Of a stretch of DNA of 64,000 bases, positions 50,581 to 58,912 are shown one piece after another; the first letter of the stretch is position 1; the number at the start of each line of letters is the position of its first letter. The notes beneath the pieces are model-generated. The model searched no databases, was not told the origin of the DNA, and saw nothing but the letters and a program-made list of their open reading frames with translations. The position numbers were made by a program, and so were the translations under genes. This DNA comes from Streptomyces mutabilis (GTDB lineage Bacteria; Actinomycetota; Actinomycetes; Streptomycetales; Streptomycetaceae): contig NZ_BMTT01000013.1 of the NCBI RefSeq assembly GCF_014649815.1, positions 163,535 to 227,534 of the forward strand. The letters are read 5' to 3'.

Positions 50581-51720
50581 GTGCCCGTCGACCGTCTACT
50601 GCCCTCACCCGAAGCCGAGGACCTGATCCAGCTGACACGTGACCTCGCCGACAAGGAACTCGCCACCCGCGTGGCGGAACACGAACGATCCAGCATCTAC
50701 CCGGCCACTGTGTTCACCGTCCTGGGACAGGCCGGACTGCTGGGACTGCCCTACCCCGAGGAATACTGTGGCGGCGAACAGCCCTACGAGGTCTACCTGC
50801 AGGTCATCGAAGAACTGGCCGCCCGTTGGGCGGCGGTGGCGGTGGCCATCAGCGTCCACACACTGGCCACCCTCCCCCTGTTCACACACGGCAGCCCGGC
50901 CCAGCGGGAACGGTGGGTGCCGGACATCCTCGCCGGCGAACTCATCGGCGCGTACAGCCTGTCGGAGCCCCAGGCAGGCTCGGACGCCGCCGCGCTGACC
51001 TGCAAGGCGGCGAGGGAGGAGAACGGCTACCGCGTCACGGGCGCCAAGGCGTGGATCACGCACGGCGGAGAGGCCGACTTCTACATGCTGTTCGCCCGCA
51101 CCGGTCCCGGCAGCGACGGCATCTCCTGCTTCTTCGCCCCCGGCAGCGCCGACGGCCTGTCCTTCGGCAGCCCCGAGGACAAGATGGGACTCCACGCGAT
51201 CCCCACCACTTCGGCCTACTGGGACCGAGTGCTGCTGGGCGAAGACCGGCTAGTTGGCAAGGAGGGCCAGGGACTCCCGATCGCCTTCGGTGCACTGGAC
51301 TCGGGCAGGCTGGGCATCGCCGCCTGCGCCACCGGGTTGGCCCAGGCGGCGCTGGACGCGGCCGTCGCCTACGCCAACGAGCGCACGACCTTCGGCCGGA
51401 AGATCATCGACCACCAGGGACTCGGTTTCCTCCTCGCCGACATGGCCGCCGCCGTCGACTCCGCGCGCGCCACCTACCTCGACGCCGCCCGCCGTCGTGA
51501 CGCCGGGCGCCCCTACGGCCGCCAGGCCAGTGTCGCCAAACTGATTGCCACCGACGCCGCGATGAAGGTGACCACCGACGCCGTCCAGGTCTTCGGCGGC
51601 TACGGATACACCCGCGACTATCCCGCCGAGCGGTACATGCGCGAGGCCAAGATCATGCAGATCTTCGAGGGGACCAACCAGATCCAACGCCTGGTCATCA
51701 GCCGCCGGCTGGCCGGCTGA
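50581..51720 (+). CDS. Acyl-CoA dehydrogenase
   Basis: 379 residues from GTG 50581 (AGGAG nearby); an in-frame GTG at 50563 lacks a site. Full-length ACAD: 'YPEEYCGGEQPYEVYLQVIE' near 58, flavin motif 'YSLSEPQAGSDAAALTCKAA' near 125, 'GAKAWITHGGEADFYMLFAR' near 155, 'AYANERTTFGRKIIDHQGL' near 264, and the C-terminal 'FEGTNQIQR' whose Glu is the catalytic base of the short-chain group. It lies in the same orientation as the oxidoreductase, so the two may oxidise successive intermediates of a branched-chain or aryl amino-acid pathway. Confidence 0.92.
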   Translation: MPVDRLLPSPEAEDLIQLTRDLADKELATRVAEHERSSIYPATVFTVLGQAGLLGLPYPEEYCGGEQPYEVYLQVIEELAARWAAVAVAISVHTLATLPLFTHGSPAQRERWVPDILAGELIGAYSLSEPQAGSDAAALTCKAAREENGYRVTGAKAWITHGGEADFYMLFARTGPGSDGISCFFAPGSADGLSFGSPEDKMGLHAIPTTSAYWDRVLLGEDRLVGKEGQGLPIAFGALDSGRLGIAACATGLAQAALDAAVAYANERTTFGRKIIDHQGLGFLLADMAAAVDSARATYLDAARRRDAGRPYGRQASVAKLIATDAAMKVTTDAVQVFGGYGYTRDYPAERYMREAKIMQIFEGTNQIQRLVISRRLAG

Positions 51721-51743
51721 CTGGGCTTGAGCAAGGGAGCATC

Positions 51744-51850
51744 ATAGACATCTTCCGGTGCGGCGCCGTGATCACCTGCCGCCTCGGGCCTGGGGGCGGC
51801 CACCGCTACGCTGCTCGCCCGGCAGGGCGCGCACGTCTACGGCGAGCAGG
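51744..51850 (+). pseudogene. SDR (3-hydroxyacyl-CoA dehydrogenase-type) remnant
   Basis: Only the Rossmann start of a short-chain dehydrogenase is left. 'DIFRCGAVIT' is in one frame and, after a one-base shift, 'AASGLGAATATLLARQGAHV' in the next. The position where the start codon would be expected reads ATA and follows a good AGGGAG site. The rest is gone, replaced by the end of the oppositely oriented ligase pseudogene. Together with that ligase it looks like a lost continuation of the acyl-CoA dehydrogenase operon. Confidence 0.55.
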
Positions 51851-51873
51851 TGTTCGCGTATCGGCCCACGCCC

Positions 51874-53125
51874 TCAGCTTGCGGAGTACTTTGCGCACAG
51901 TTCGTGCTTGAGTACTTTGCCGGAGGCGTTCCGCGGCAGTGTGTCAAGCACGACCACCCCGGTCGGCTTCTTGTAGGACGCCAGCTTGTCGCGGCACCAT
52001 GCGGTCAGGTCGTCCAACGTCGGCGGCGTCTGTGCGTCCCGGGACCACGACGGCGACCGGGGTCTCGCCCCAGCGCTCGTGCTGCCGCCGCCTCGGCGAC
52101 AGCCGGATGGCCGGCGAGGGCGTTCTCCACTTCGGCGCAGTAGACGTTCTCACCGCCGGAGATGATCATGTCCTTCTTGCGATCCACCACATGGAGGGAA
52201 CCCTCATCGTCGGCGCCGGCCAGGTCGCCGGAGTGGAACCAGCCGCCCTCGAATGCCTCTGCTGTGGCCTGCGGGTTGTTCCAGTACCCCATCATCGTGT
52301 TCGGCCCGCGGTAGACGATTTCGCCAACCTCGCCGGGTGCGACATCGTTTATGTTCTCGTCGACGATGCGCGCCGAGACGGTCGGCAGGAGCTTACCCAC
52401 CGAGTCGATCTTGCGAAGCGCGTCCTTCGCCTCGAGTACACAAGTGACCGGCGACATCTCGGTCTGGCCGAACACGGCGATGGTGGCGGCTCCCGAGAAC
52501 GTCTCGGCCATACGCTCCAGCAAGCTCACCGACGCAGGGCCGCACCCCAGAAGATCTTCCGCAGTGACCGGGCCCGAGCCGAGGCCGACGAACGGGAGCA
52601 CAGCACCTGCCACTGCGCCGGGACCATGAACGTGCTCGTGGCCTACTCGGTCTCGATGACGTCCAAGGTCTGTTCCGCGTCGAACTGGCCGCTGGGCATG
52701 ATCACGGTAGTCGTGCTGATCAGCAGGGTCGGGGCCAGATAGCCGATCGCGCCGATGTGGAACATCGGCGAGGCGCACAAGGCGATCTCGTCGTCGTCGA
52801 GCATGCGCAGTGCCCTGATGCCCGTGAATGACTGCATCAAGGTTCAGGTGAGACAGCATCACGCCCTTCGGCTTGCCGGTCGTCCCCGAGGTGTACATGA
52901 TCAACGCGATGTCCTGCTCGCAGACGGTGACGTCCGGTGGCGGCACCGTCGCCGCACGGAGCACGTCCTCGTAACCCTCGGCGCCGGGACCGGCCTCTTC
53001 GCGGCCGGTCCCGGTCTCACCAGGCAGCCCAGATCCATGCCCACCCGGGACCGCACCGCACCGGCCAGCGCCGCAAGCCCGGAGTCCGCGATCACCATGC
53101 GCGCACCGCTGTCACTGAGACCCGT
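51874..53125 (-). pseudogene. Acyl-CoA synthetase (AMP-forming), 5'-truncated and frameshifted
   Basis: Pieces in several frames rebuild an ANL ligase: 'DSGARMVIADSGLAALAGAV', P-loop 'IMYTSGTTGKPKGVMLSHLN', 'DDDEIALCASPMFHIGAIGY', 'AVFGQTEMSPVTCVLEAKDA', 'DRKKDMIISGGENVYCAEVE', and the C-terminal 'LPRNASGKVLKHELCAKYSA' with its catalytic lysine. It ends at a TGA at 51874-51876. About the first 80-100 residues are absent. Shifts are needed near 52040, 52640, 52840 and 52970, so no full enzyme is made. Confidence 0.85.
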
Positions 53126-53457
53126 ACATCCTGAATCTCTGCTGGTCAGGGGTACTGGCGTGGGTGGCCGGTGGCGTACTCGTGCTGGTCGCGGGCGGGA
53201 GGCTGGAGTGTAAATCCTAGGAGCCCAGGCGCTCAGGGTGGCTGTTGGTCGAAGCGGCGGTTCGGCGTTGATCGTGGTGCTAGCCAGCTCGGCATACTCG
53301 CCGGGGACGGCGATGTCCGTTGGCTGTGCGGTGCTGTGTCCAGCGTGAACCGCACAGGGGCTTTGGTTCGCTTTCGCGAGCCCGGCCGATAGTCGCCCTC
53401 GTTTGCATGGGCGGGGTATTCTCATTCATTGATAGGCAGTCTCACTTGGAGGTGTTC
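53126..53457. other. Intergenic region upstream of the second iclR-type gene
   Basis: About 330 bases with no gene I can support. The last 40 bases contain ATTCTCATTCATTG (53418-53431). Its exact reverse complement occurs upstream of the MFS transporter gene at 57836-57849. The regulator start follows 26 bases later, so this is probably an autoregulatory operator. Confidence 0.5.
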
Positions 53458-54255
53458 ATGAGTTCGCCCGGCTCGTCGACGGTTTTGGGTAAAGGGGCGG
53501 GCGCTTTGGACCGGGGCCTCGCCATCCTGGACCACCTCGCGGTGGTGCAGACTTGCTCTACCCAGGACCTCGCCGCGGCCCTCGTCCTGAGCCGGAGCAC
53601 CACCTACCGTCTGGTTGACCGGCTGCTGGAGCAGGGCTGGCTGGCGCAGGAACCGCGCGGCGGACTGCTGCGGCTGGGGCCCGCCGCCGCTCGTCTGGGC
53701 TCCACCGCCGTCCGCTCCACTGGGCTGACCGCTGAGGCGGTGCCAATCCTGTTGCGTCTGATGCAGCGGACGGAGGAGACCGCGAGCCTCGCGGTGCCCA
53801 ACGGTCTCACCATGGTCTTCGTGCATCGCGAGAGGGGTCCGCGACCAGTGGCCGTCACGGGCGAACTCGGGGTCGCCCGCCCGCTGCACTGCACTTCGTT
53901 GGGCCGTTCCTGGTTGGCCGCGCTGCCCGACGAGCGACTCGAGGAAAAGTTCACCGAACTGGTTGCTTCTCCGGAGTCTCCAGTCGACGCGGACTCGGTC
54001 CGGTCGTTGCGCGAGGTGGTCGAGAAAACTCGGCGGCGCGGCTGGGCTGAGGATCGGCGAGAGTTCGACCAGTCGAGCTGCTGCTGCGGTGCGGCCGTCT
54101 ACGACCACACGGGGCTGCCGGTGGCGGCCATCAGCGTGGCCGGGGTGGCCGACCGCATGGAGGATGTGCTGGGGGAGGTGGGGCCACAGGTCGCGCGGGC
54201 CGCTGCCGAGATTTCGGCGAACCTCGGGTATGTGGACCGCCGTGCTCCGGCGTGA
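53458..54255 (+). CDS. IclR-family transcriptional regulator of the sugar-acid cluster
   Basis: 265 residues from ATG 53458 (GGAGGT site). Winged helix at 12-75 ('ALDRGLAILDHLAVVQTCST', 'LAAALVLSRSTTYRLVDRLL'). Effector domain at 95-255 with the family motifs 'PLHCTSLGRSWLAALPDE' and 'DQSSCCCGAAVYDHTGLPVA', where the Cys-rich stretch 'SSCCCG' is unusual. It is adjacent and convergent to the dehydratase-SDR-MFS operon. The 14-base element shared by its promoter and the transporter promoter points to it as regulator of the whole cluster. Confidence 0.9.
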   Translation: MSSPGSSTVLGKGAGALDRGLAILDHLAVVQTCSTQDLAAALVLSRSTTYRLVDRLLEQGWLAQEPRGGLLRLGPAAARLGSTAVRSTGLTAEAVPILLRLMQRTEETASLAVPNGLTMVFVHRERGPRPVAVTGELGVARPLHCTSLGRSWLAALPDERLEEKFTELVASPESPVDADSVRSLREVVEKTRRRGWAEDRREFDQSSCCCGAAVYDHTGLPVAAISVAGVADRMEDVLGEVGPQVARAAAEISANLGYVDRRAPA

Positions 54256-54328
54256 CTGGCGGAGCTGATCACGCGTCTGGGGCCCCGCTCAAGGCATGAG
54301 CATGAGGGGGACCCCAGACGCGTGGTGG

Positions 54329-55498
54329 TTACTCGCTCCGGACGCGGACGCTGAGTTCCGGGATCCGGTGCGCGCGCACCCACCTCTCATCGACGGTGAC
54401 CCCCAGTCCAGGCCCTTCGGGTACCGCCACCATGCCGTTCTCCACCTGCACGGGAGCCGTCAGCACACCTTCGCGCAGGGGGTTCTCGCCCTGGTCGGCT
54501 TCGAAGAGCAGCGGCTCTCCGCCAGCCATGCCATATGGCGCGCGCGGTATGGACGACAGCAGCTGCAGGGTCGCTGCCTGGGCCAGTCCCGTGCCCCAGC
54601 AGTGTGGTGACAGGCGCAGGTTGAACGCTGCGGTCAGCTGGCGGATCACTTGGGCTTCGGTGAAGCCGCCGCACTTGGCGATGTCCGGCTGGACGATGTC
54701 GAAGTGGCGCTCGGTGATCGGGTCCCGAAAACCGTACCTGGTGTAGAGGGCCTCGCCTCCGGAGAGTGGCAGGTGCAGATCGCGCAACTCCCGCCAGCCG
54801 ACCGTGTCGTTCGGGGCAACGGGCTCCTCCACCCAGTACGGATCGAGGTCGCGGATCCTGTCCAGCGAGCGGCGCGCCCCGGCGGCTGTGGTGTTGGCGT
54901 TGTAGTCGACGATGACCAGCCCGTCGTCGCCCATGGCCTCACGGGCGGCGAGGGTACGACGGCGGTCCTCCTCCGGCGTCAGACCGATCTTGATCTTCAC
55001 GGCGGTGAAGCCGTCGTTGGCGTGCGCCCGCATGGTGTCGCGGAACTCGCCCGGGTCGCGGGTGACGGTCACATAGCCGGACGACGCGTAGGCGTCTACC
55101 CGGTCGTGCAGCCGTCCGCCCAGCAGGTGGGCGACGGGCACGCCGAAGGACCGGGCCTGGGCGTCCCACAGCGCGATGTCGATGCCGCTGGCCGCTGCGA
55201 CGTGCAGGCCACCGGAGGTGAGGTGGTAGTTGAGCGAGAGCCGGTCCAGCAGGAGATTCTCGCGGATGTCGGCAGGTGCACCCACCAGGGCGTGGGCCTG
55301 CTCGTGGAGGAAGGGTGCGACGAGCCGTGGCGGGCCGAAAGACTCGCCCCAGCCGACGGCTCCGTCGGAGGTTGTGATCTTGACTAGGGTGGCCACCCGA
55401 GCCGGTACGCGGGCCTTGGCCGAACCGAAGCCGCCGCCGGCCAGGCGCGCCTCCAGCGGGAAGGTCTCGACAGTGGTGACCGTGGTGCGGGTGCTCAC
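54329..55498 (-). CDS. Mandelate-racemase-type enolase superfamily dehydratase
   Basis: 389 residues from GTG 55498, overlapping the SDR stop (GTGA). The capping domain is 1-130 and the barrel follows. Catalytic features match the mandelate racemase subgroup: Lys168-x-Lys170 ('FTAVKIKIG'), metal ligands Asp198 ('VIVDYNANT'), Glu224 or 225 ('WVEEPVAPN') and Glu249 ('LSGGEALYTR'), and the His299/Asp272 dyad ('LSPHCWGTG', 'QPDIAKCGG'). Members with this set dehydrate aldonic or aldaric acids to 2-keto-3-deoxy acids. With the downstream FAH-family and semialdehyde dehydrogenase genes, a pentonate or uronate-derived acid is likely. The exact sugar cannot be read. Confidence 0.88.
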   Translation of the reverse strand: MSTRTTVTTVETFPLEARLAGGGFGSAKARVPARVATLVKITTSDGAVGWGESFGPPRLVAPFLHEQAHALVGAPADIRENLLLDRLSLNYHLTSGGLHVAAASGIDIALWDAQARSFGVPVAHLLGGRLHDRVDAYASSGYVTVTRDPGEFRDTMRAHANDGFTAVKIKIGLTPEEDRRRTLAAREAMGDDGLVIVDYNANTTAAGARRSLDRIRDLDPYWVEEPVAPNDTVGWRELRDLHLPLSGGEALYTRYGFRDPITERHFDIVQPDIAKCGGFTEAQVIRQLTAAFNLRLSPHCWGTGLAQAATLQLLSSIPRAPYGMAGGEPLLFEADQGENPLREGVLTAPVQVENGMVAVPEGPGLGVTVDERWVRAHRIPELSVRVRSE

Positions 55499-56358
55499 CT
55501 GGAGCCCTCCTCGGGCGGCTCGTACTCGGCGATGGTTCTCGGGGTCCATACCGGCCCATTCTCGCTCTGCGGGGGCCGGGCCTGTGCGGCCATGCCGCCG
55601 TCGATGTTGAAGACCTGCCCGGTAACCCAGGAGGCAAGGTCCGAGGCCAGATAGAGGACGCCGGAGGCGATGTCGTCGGGCACGCCCTCGCGGCCCAGCG
55701 GGATCTGCTCGGCGCGGAATCGGCGGGCGGCCGGGTCCGGATCGCTGGTCTCGACCGCGACTGCGCCCGGGCGGACGGCGTTCACTCGGATTCCCCAGGG
55801 GGCCAGGTCTACCGCCACAGCCCGGGTGAAGGAGTCGACGCCGCCCTTCACGGTGTCGTAGGGGATGTGGTTGCGGTGGGCGCGGGCGGCGGCGTGTGAG
55901 CTGATGTTCACTACGGAGCCGGGACGTTCCGCGTGGGCCAGGGCGCGGGCCAGGCGGTGTGTGGGGTGGAAGAGGAGTCCGTGGTTGATCCGGTTGAAGT
56001 TCTCCCAGACCTCGCCGGTCAGCCGGAGGAAGGGGCCGAAGGCGCGGGCGTCCACACGGGCGTAGGCGTTGTTGACGAGCGTGTCTACGGTGCCGTAGCG
56101 GCTCTCGGCGAGTGCGAAGGCCTCTTCGGTGCCCGCCTCGGTGGAGAGGTCGCACAGGGCGGCGACGGCGTCGCCCCCGGCGGCGCGGATGTGCCGGACC
56201 GTCTCCTCGGCGGCGTCGGCTGCGAGGTCGGCGACGACGACTCGCGCTCCCTCGGCTGCGCAGCGGATCGCGATGGCCCGGCCGATGTTGTGGGCCCCGC
56301 CGGTGATCATGGCGACGCGGCCGGCCAGGAGTCCGTAGGAGGGGGTCGGGTGGGTCAT
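55495..56358 (-). CDS. SDR-family sugar dehydrogenase
   Basis: 287 residues. Classical SDR: cofactor loop 'MITGGAHNIGRAIAI' near 17-31, 'NNAYA' near 96, the catalytic Ser near 153-154 ('NISSHAA') and Tyr167-x3-Lys171 ('PYDTVKGG'). 'VVADLAADAA' after strand 2 indicates an NAD-preferring aspartate. Placed between the importer and the dehydratase (ATGA and GTGA overlaps on both sides), it most probably oxidises the imported aldose to an aldonolactone. A 25-residue C-terminal extension follows the usual fold. Confidence 0.9.
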   Translation of the reverse strand: MTHPTPSYGLLAGRVAMITGGAHNIGRAIAIRCAAEGARVVVADLAADAAEETVRHIRAAGGDAVAALCDLSTEAGTEEAFALAESRYGTVDTLVNNAYARVDARAFGPFLRLTGEVWENFNRINHGLLFHPTHRLARALAHAERPGSVVNISSHAAARAHRNHIPYDTVKGGVDSFTRAVAVDLAPWGIRVNAVRPGAVAVETSDPDPAARRFRAEQIPLGREGVPDDIASGVLYLASDLASWVTGQVFNIDGGMAAQARPPQSENGPVWTPRTIAEYEPPEEGSR

Positions 56359-57803
56359 ACCGTGCTTCCGTTCTCGATGGTGGTGGAGTCCGTCCCGCGC
56401 TTACGGTCGTACCGGGCGTGCAGTTCTGCCTCGATCTCTTCCAGAGTGCGTCCCCTGGTCTCGTGTACGCGCAGGGCGCAGAAGAGGAACCCGATGATGT
56501 TGCCGCCGACGAAGAAGAGCATGGTGGCGACCAGCCCCCAGGCGTCCCGCATGATGGGGAAGCCGAAGGTGATGCTCAGGGTGGCCAGCCAGCTGACCAT
56601 GCAGGCCATTCCCATGGCGGCGCCCCGGATGCGGAGCGGGAAAATCTCGCCGAGCACGACCCAGTTGACCGGGCCCCAGGTCAGTGAGTAGCTGACAAAC
56701 ATTACGCTCATGGCGGCGAGCATTGCGCCGGGGTTCATGCCGTCGCCGCGCGATGCTTCGTACGCCATCCAGGTCATGCACAGGGTCATCGCAGCGCTGC
56801 CGGCCAGTAGGAGCCGGCGGCGACCGACGCGGTCGATCAGCTGGAGTCCGACCAGGACCGAGACGACTTTCACCATGCCCAGGGCGATCGTGTAGATGAG
56901 CGCATTGTCGTGGGCGAGTCCCAGGCTCTCGAAGATGTTGGGTGCGTAGTAGGTGACGATATTGAGACCGGTGTACTGGGTCAGGATCGGGATGCCAATG
57001 CCGATCACGATGGCTGGACGCACCCAGCGGGCGAGGAGCTCGTGGTGACCGGCGCTCTGCTGCACGGACACCTCTTTCATGGCCTCGAAGTCGCGCCGCG
57101 CCTCCTCGGCTGGGCGGGTGCCGTCGAGGAGGGCGCGGGCCTCGTCCTCACGGCCGTTGAGGACCAGCCATCGGGGGCTTTCGGGGAGAAGTTTCAGCCC
57201 GGCGATGAGGACCACTGCGGGGATAGCGCCGGAGCCGAGCATCAGGCGCCAGTCGCCGGATCCGGAGAGGGCGAGGTTGGTCAGGTAGCCGAGCAGCAGG
57301 CCGGTGACGATCATCAGCTGGTTGAGTCCGGTGAGCCGGCCCCGGGTACGGGCTGGTGCCATCTCCGCGAGGTAGACCGGCACGAGCGAGGAGGAACCGC
57401 CCACGGCCAGGCCGAGGAAGACGCGGGCCGCGACGAGCCAGGCGTTGTCGGGTGCCACTGCACAGGCGAGAGAACCGACGACGTAGATCAGTCCGATCAA
57501 CAGGAGAACGGGACGACGGCCGAACCGGTCGGCGAGATGTCCGGCTGTGAGCGCACCGAACACGGCGCCTGCGGCGATGCCACCGACGAGCATGCCGGTG
57601 GTGACGGCGCTGGGCTCGAAGCCGGGGGTCTTCTCGATGAAGGACAGGGCCCCGGCGATGACGCCCGTCTCGTACCCGAAGAGGATGCCGCCGAGGGCCC
57701 CGAAGAAGTAGATGACAGCCGGGCGGGGCGGACGCAAAGGCGGGACCGCCGAGTGGTAGATCCGGGGGGCGGCTCCGTCGGCGGTGCTGACCTGTTTCGA
57801 CAT
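56355..57803 (-). CDS. MFS sugar/proton symporter
   Basis: 482 residues from ATG 57803 (AAGGAG site). Twelve transmembrane helices with the sugar-porter signatures: 'GGILFGYETGVIAGAL' in helix 1, 'GHLADRFGRRPVLLL' after helix 2, 'PVYLAEMAPARTRGRL' near 145, 'LLPESPRWLVLNGREDEAR' before the central loop, 'TQYTGLNIVTYYAPNIFESL' in helix 7 and 'LGEIFPLRIRGAA' near 410. It imports a pentose or hexose for the downstream oxidative genes. First gene of the minus-strand operon, with operator-like sequence at 57831-57865. Confidence 0.92.
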   Translation of the reverse strand: MSKQVSTADGAAPRIYHSAVPPLRPPRPAVIYFFGALGGILFGYETGVIAGALSFIEKTPGFEPSAVTTGMLVGGIAAGAVFGALTAGHLADRFGRRPVLLLIGLIYVVGSLACAVAPDNAWLVAARVFLGLAVGGSSSLVPVYLAEMAPARTRGRLTGLNQLMIVTGLLLGYLTNLALSGSGDWRLMLGSGAIPAVVLIAGLKLLPESPRWLVLNGREDEARALLDGTRPAEEARRDFEAMKEVSVQQSAGHHELLARWVRPAIVIGIGIPILTQYTGLNIVTYYAPNIFESLGLAHDNALIYTIALGMVKVVSVLVGLQLIDRVGRRRLLLAGSAAMTLCMTWMAYEASRGDGMNPGAMLAAMSVMFVSYSLTWGPVNWVVLGEIFPLRIRGAAMGMACMVSWLATLSITFGFPIMRDAWGLVATMLFFVGGNIIGFLFCALRVHETRGRTLEEIEAELHARYDRKRGTDSTTIENGSTV

Positions 57804-57830
57804 GGACGTCTCCTTGAGAAGCATTCTTTC

Positions 57831-57865
57831 AGTCCCAATGAATGAGAATGCCAACCAATGGATGG
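57831..57865. promoter_or_regulatory. Operator-like region upstream of the MFS gene
   Basis: CAATGAATGAGAAT (57836-57849) is the exact reverse complement of the element in front of the iclR gene at 53418. Its extension AGTCCCAAT (57831-57839) matches in inverse the ATTGGGACT at 61828-61836 in front of the FAH gene. It is a plausible IclR binding region for the divergent MFS and mutarotase genes. Confidence 0.6.
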
Positions 57866-57939
57866 GAAGTATGGTGGTGTGACCGTAAGGCAGAACCCCC
57901 TGGGCCGCAATGCCCAATTCACATGCACGGGAGCCGCAC

Positions 57940-58818
57940 ATGAATAGAACTCGCATCACCACCGAACGTCTGTGCGCCGAGATCGGTGATGTGGGGGCGC
58001 AACTGTGCTCCCTGCGCGGACGCGCCGCCGACGGAACGGAGCGGGAAGTCCTCTGGGACGCCGGGGAGCCCTGGGCCTGGCACGCACCGTTGCTCTTCCC
58101 GGTGATCGGGCGGCTGCCCTGCGACACGCTGACGCACGACGGCGCAGGGCTCGCCATGCCCAAGCACGGCTTCGCCCGGGACCAGCGGTTCCGAACCTTG
58201 CGCGCCGGGGTGGACGGGGTGGTCCTGGAACTGACGGACACCCCGTCCACCCGGCGGCACTTCCCCTTTCCGTTCCGCGTCACGGCGGACTTTGGTATCG
58301 AGGAGGACCGCCTGCGGATCCGGCACACCGTCGAGAACCCTGGACCGCGCCCGCTGTCCTGTTCTCTCGGCCTGCATCCGGGATTCTGTCGTCCGCTGCC
58401 TGGGGCGGCTTCCCGGGCCGGACACCGGATCGTCTTCGCCGAGCCGGAGACCGCGCCGGTGCGCAGGGTCGATGCGGACCTACTGACGCCCGAGTCAATG
58501 CCGACGCCGGTGCGCGGGCGTGAACTGCTCATCGGGGACGAGCTGTTCACGGACGGTGCGTTAGTGTTCGACGTGTTGCGTTCGCGTGCCTTGACCTACA
58601 CAGCACCGGGCACGCCCGAACTGCGCCTGGCCTGGGAGGGGTTCGAACAGCTCGCGGTTTGGGCGCCTCTGGGGGCGGAGTTGCTCTGTATCGAGCCGTG
58701 GTACGGGCTGCCGGCTCCGGCTGATGCCCCGAGCCCGACCGCAGAAGGACTGGGGCCGCTCCGGCTGGAGCCGGGAGAACACCGCACCTTCACGATGGAC
58801 ATCACTGTCCCTGGCTGA
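57940..58818 (+). CDS. Aldose 1-epimerase-family protein, TTA codon
   Basis: 292 residues from ATG 57940 (GGGAG eight bases upstream); ATG 57910 would add ten residues without a better site. Galactose-mutarotase-like beta-sandwich: 'EVLWDAGEPWAWHAPLLFPV' and 'PKHGFARDQRFRTL' near 75-95 (substrate His), 'SLGLHPGFCRPLPG' near 150, and the C-terminal acidic 'CIEPWYGLPAPADAP' near 252. This is the YeaD/LACX-like branch that interconverts sugar anomers. Codon 208 is TTA (58561-58563), so expression may need bldA tRNA. It is divergent from the MFS importer. Confidence 0.85.
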   Translation: MNRTRITTERLCAEIGDVGAQLCSLRGRAADGTEREVLWDAGEPWAWHAPLLFPVIGRLPCDTLTHDGAGLAMPKHGFARDQRFRTLRAGVDGVVLELTDTPSTRRHFPFPFRVTADFGIEEDRLRIRHTVENPGPRPLSCSLGLHPGFCRPLPGAASRAGHRIVFAEPETAPVRRVDADLLTPESMPTPVRGRELLIGDELFTDGALVFDVLRSRALTYTAPGTPELRLAWEGFEQLAVWAPLGAELLCIEPWYGLPAPADAPSPTAEGLGPLRLEPGEHRTFTMDITVPG

Positions 58819-58912
58819 CGCCAGTGCCGGAGGTCCGCTCCGTCTAAGGCGACTGAGCGACTATCTGGGACGTCACGCACGGTCGGTGTCGTGCACCCTG
58901 GGCCGTCCGGAC

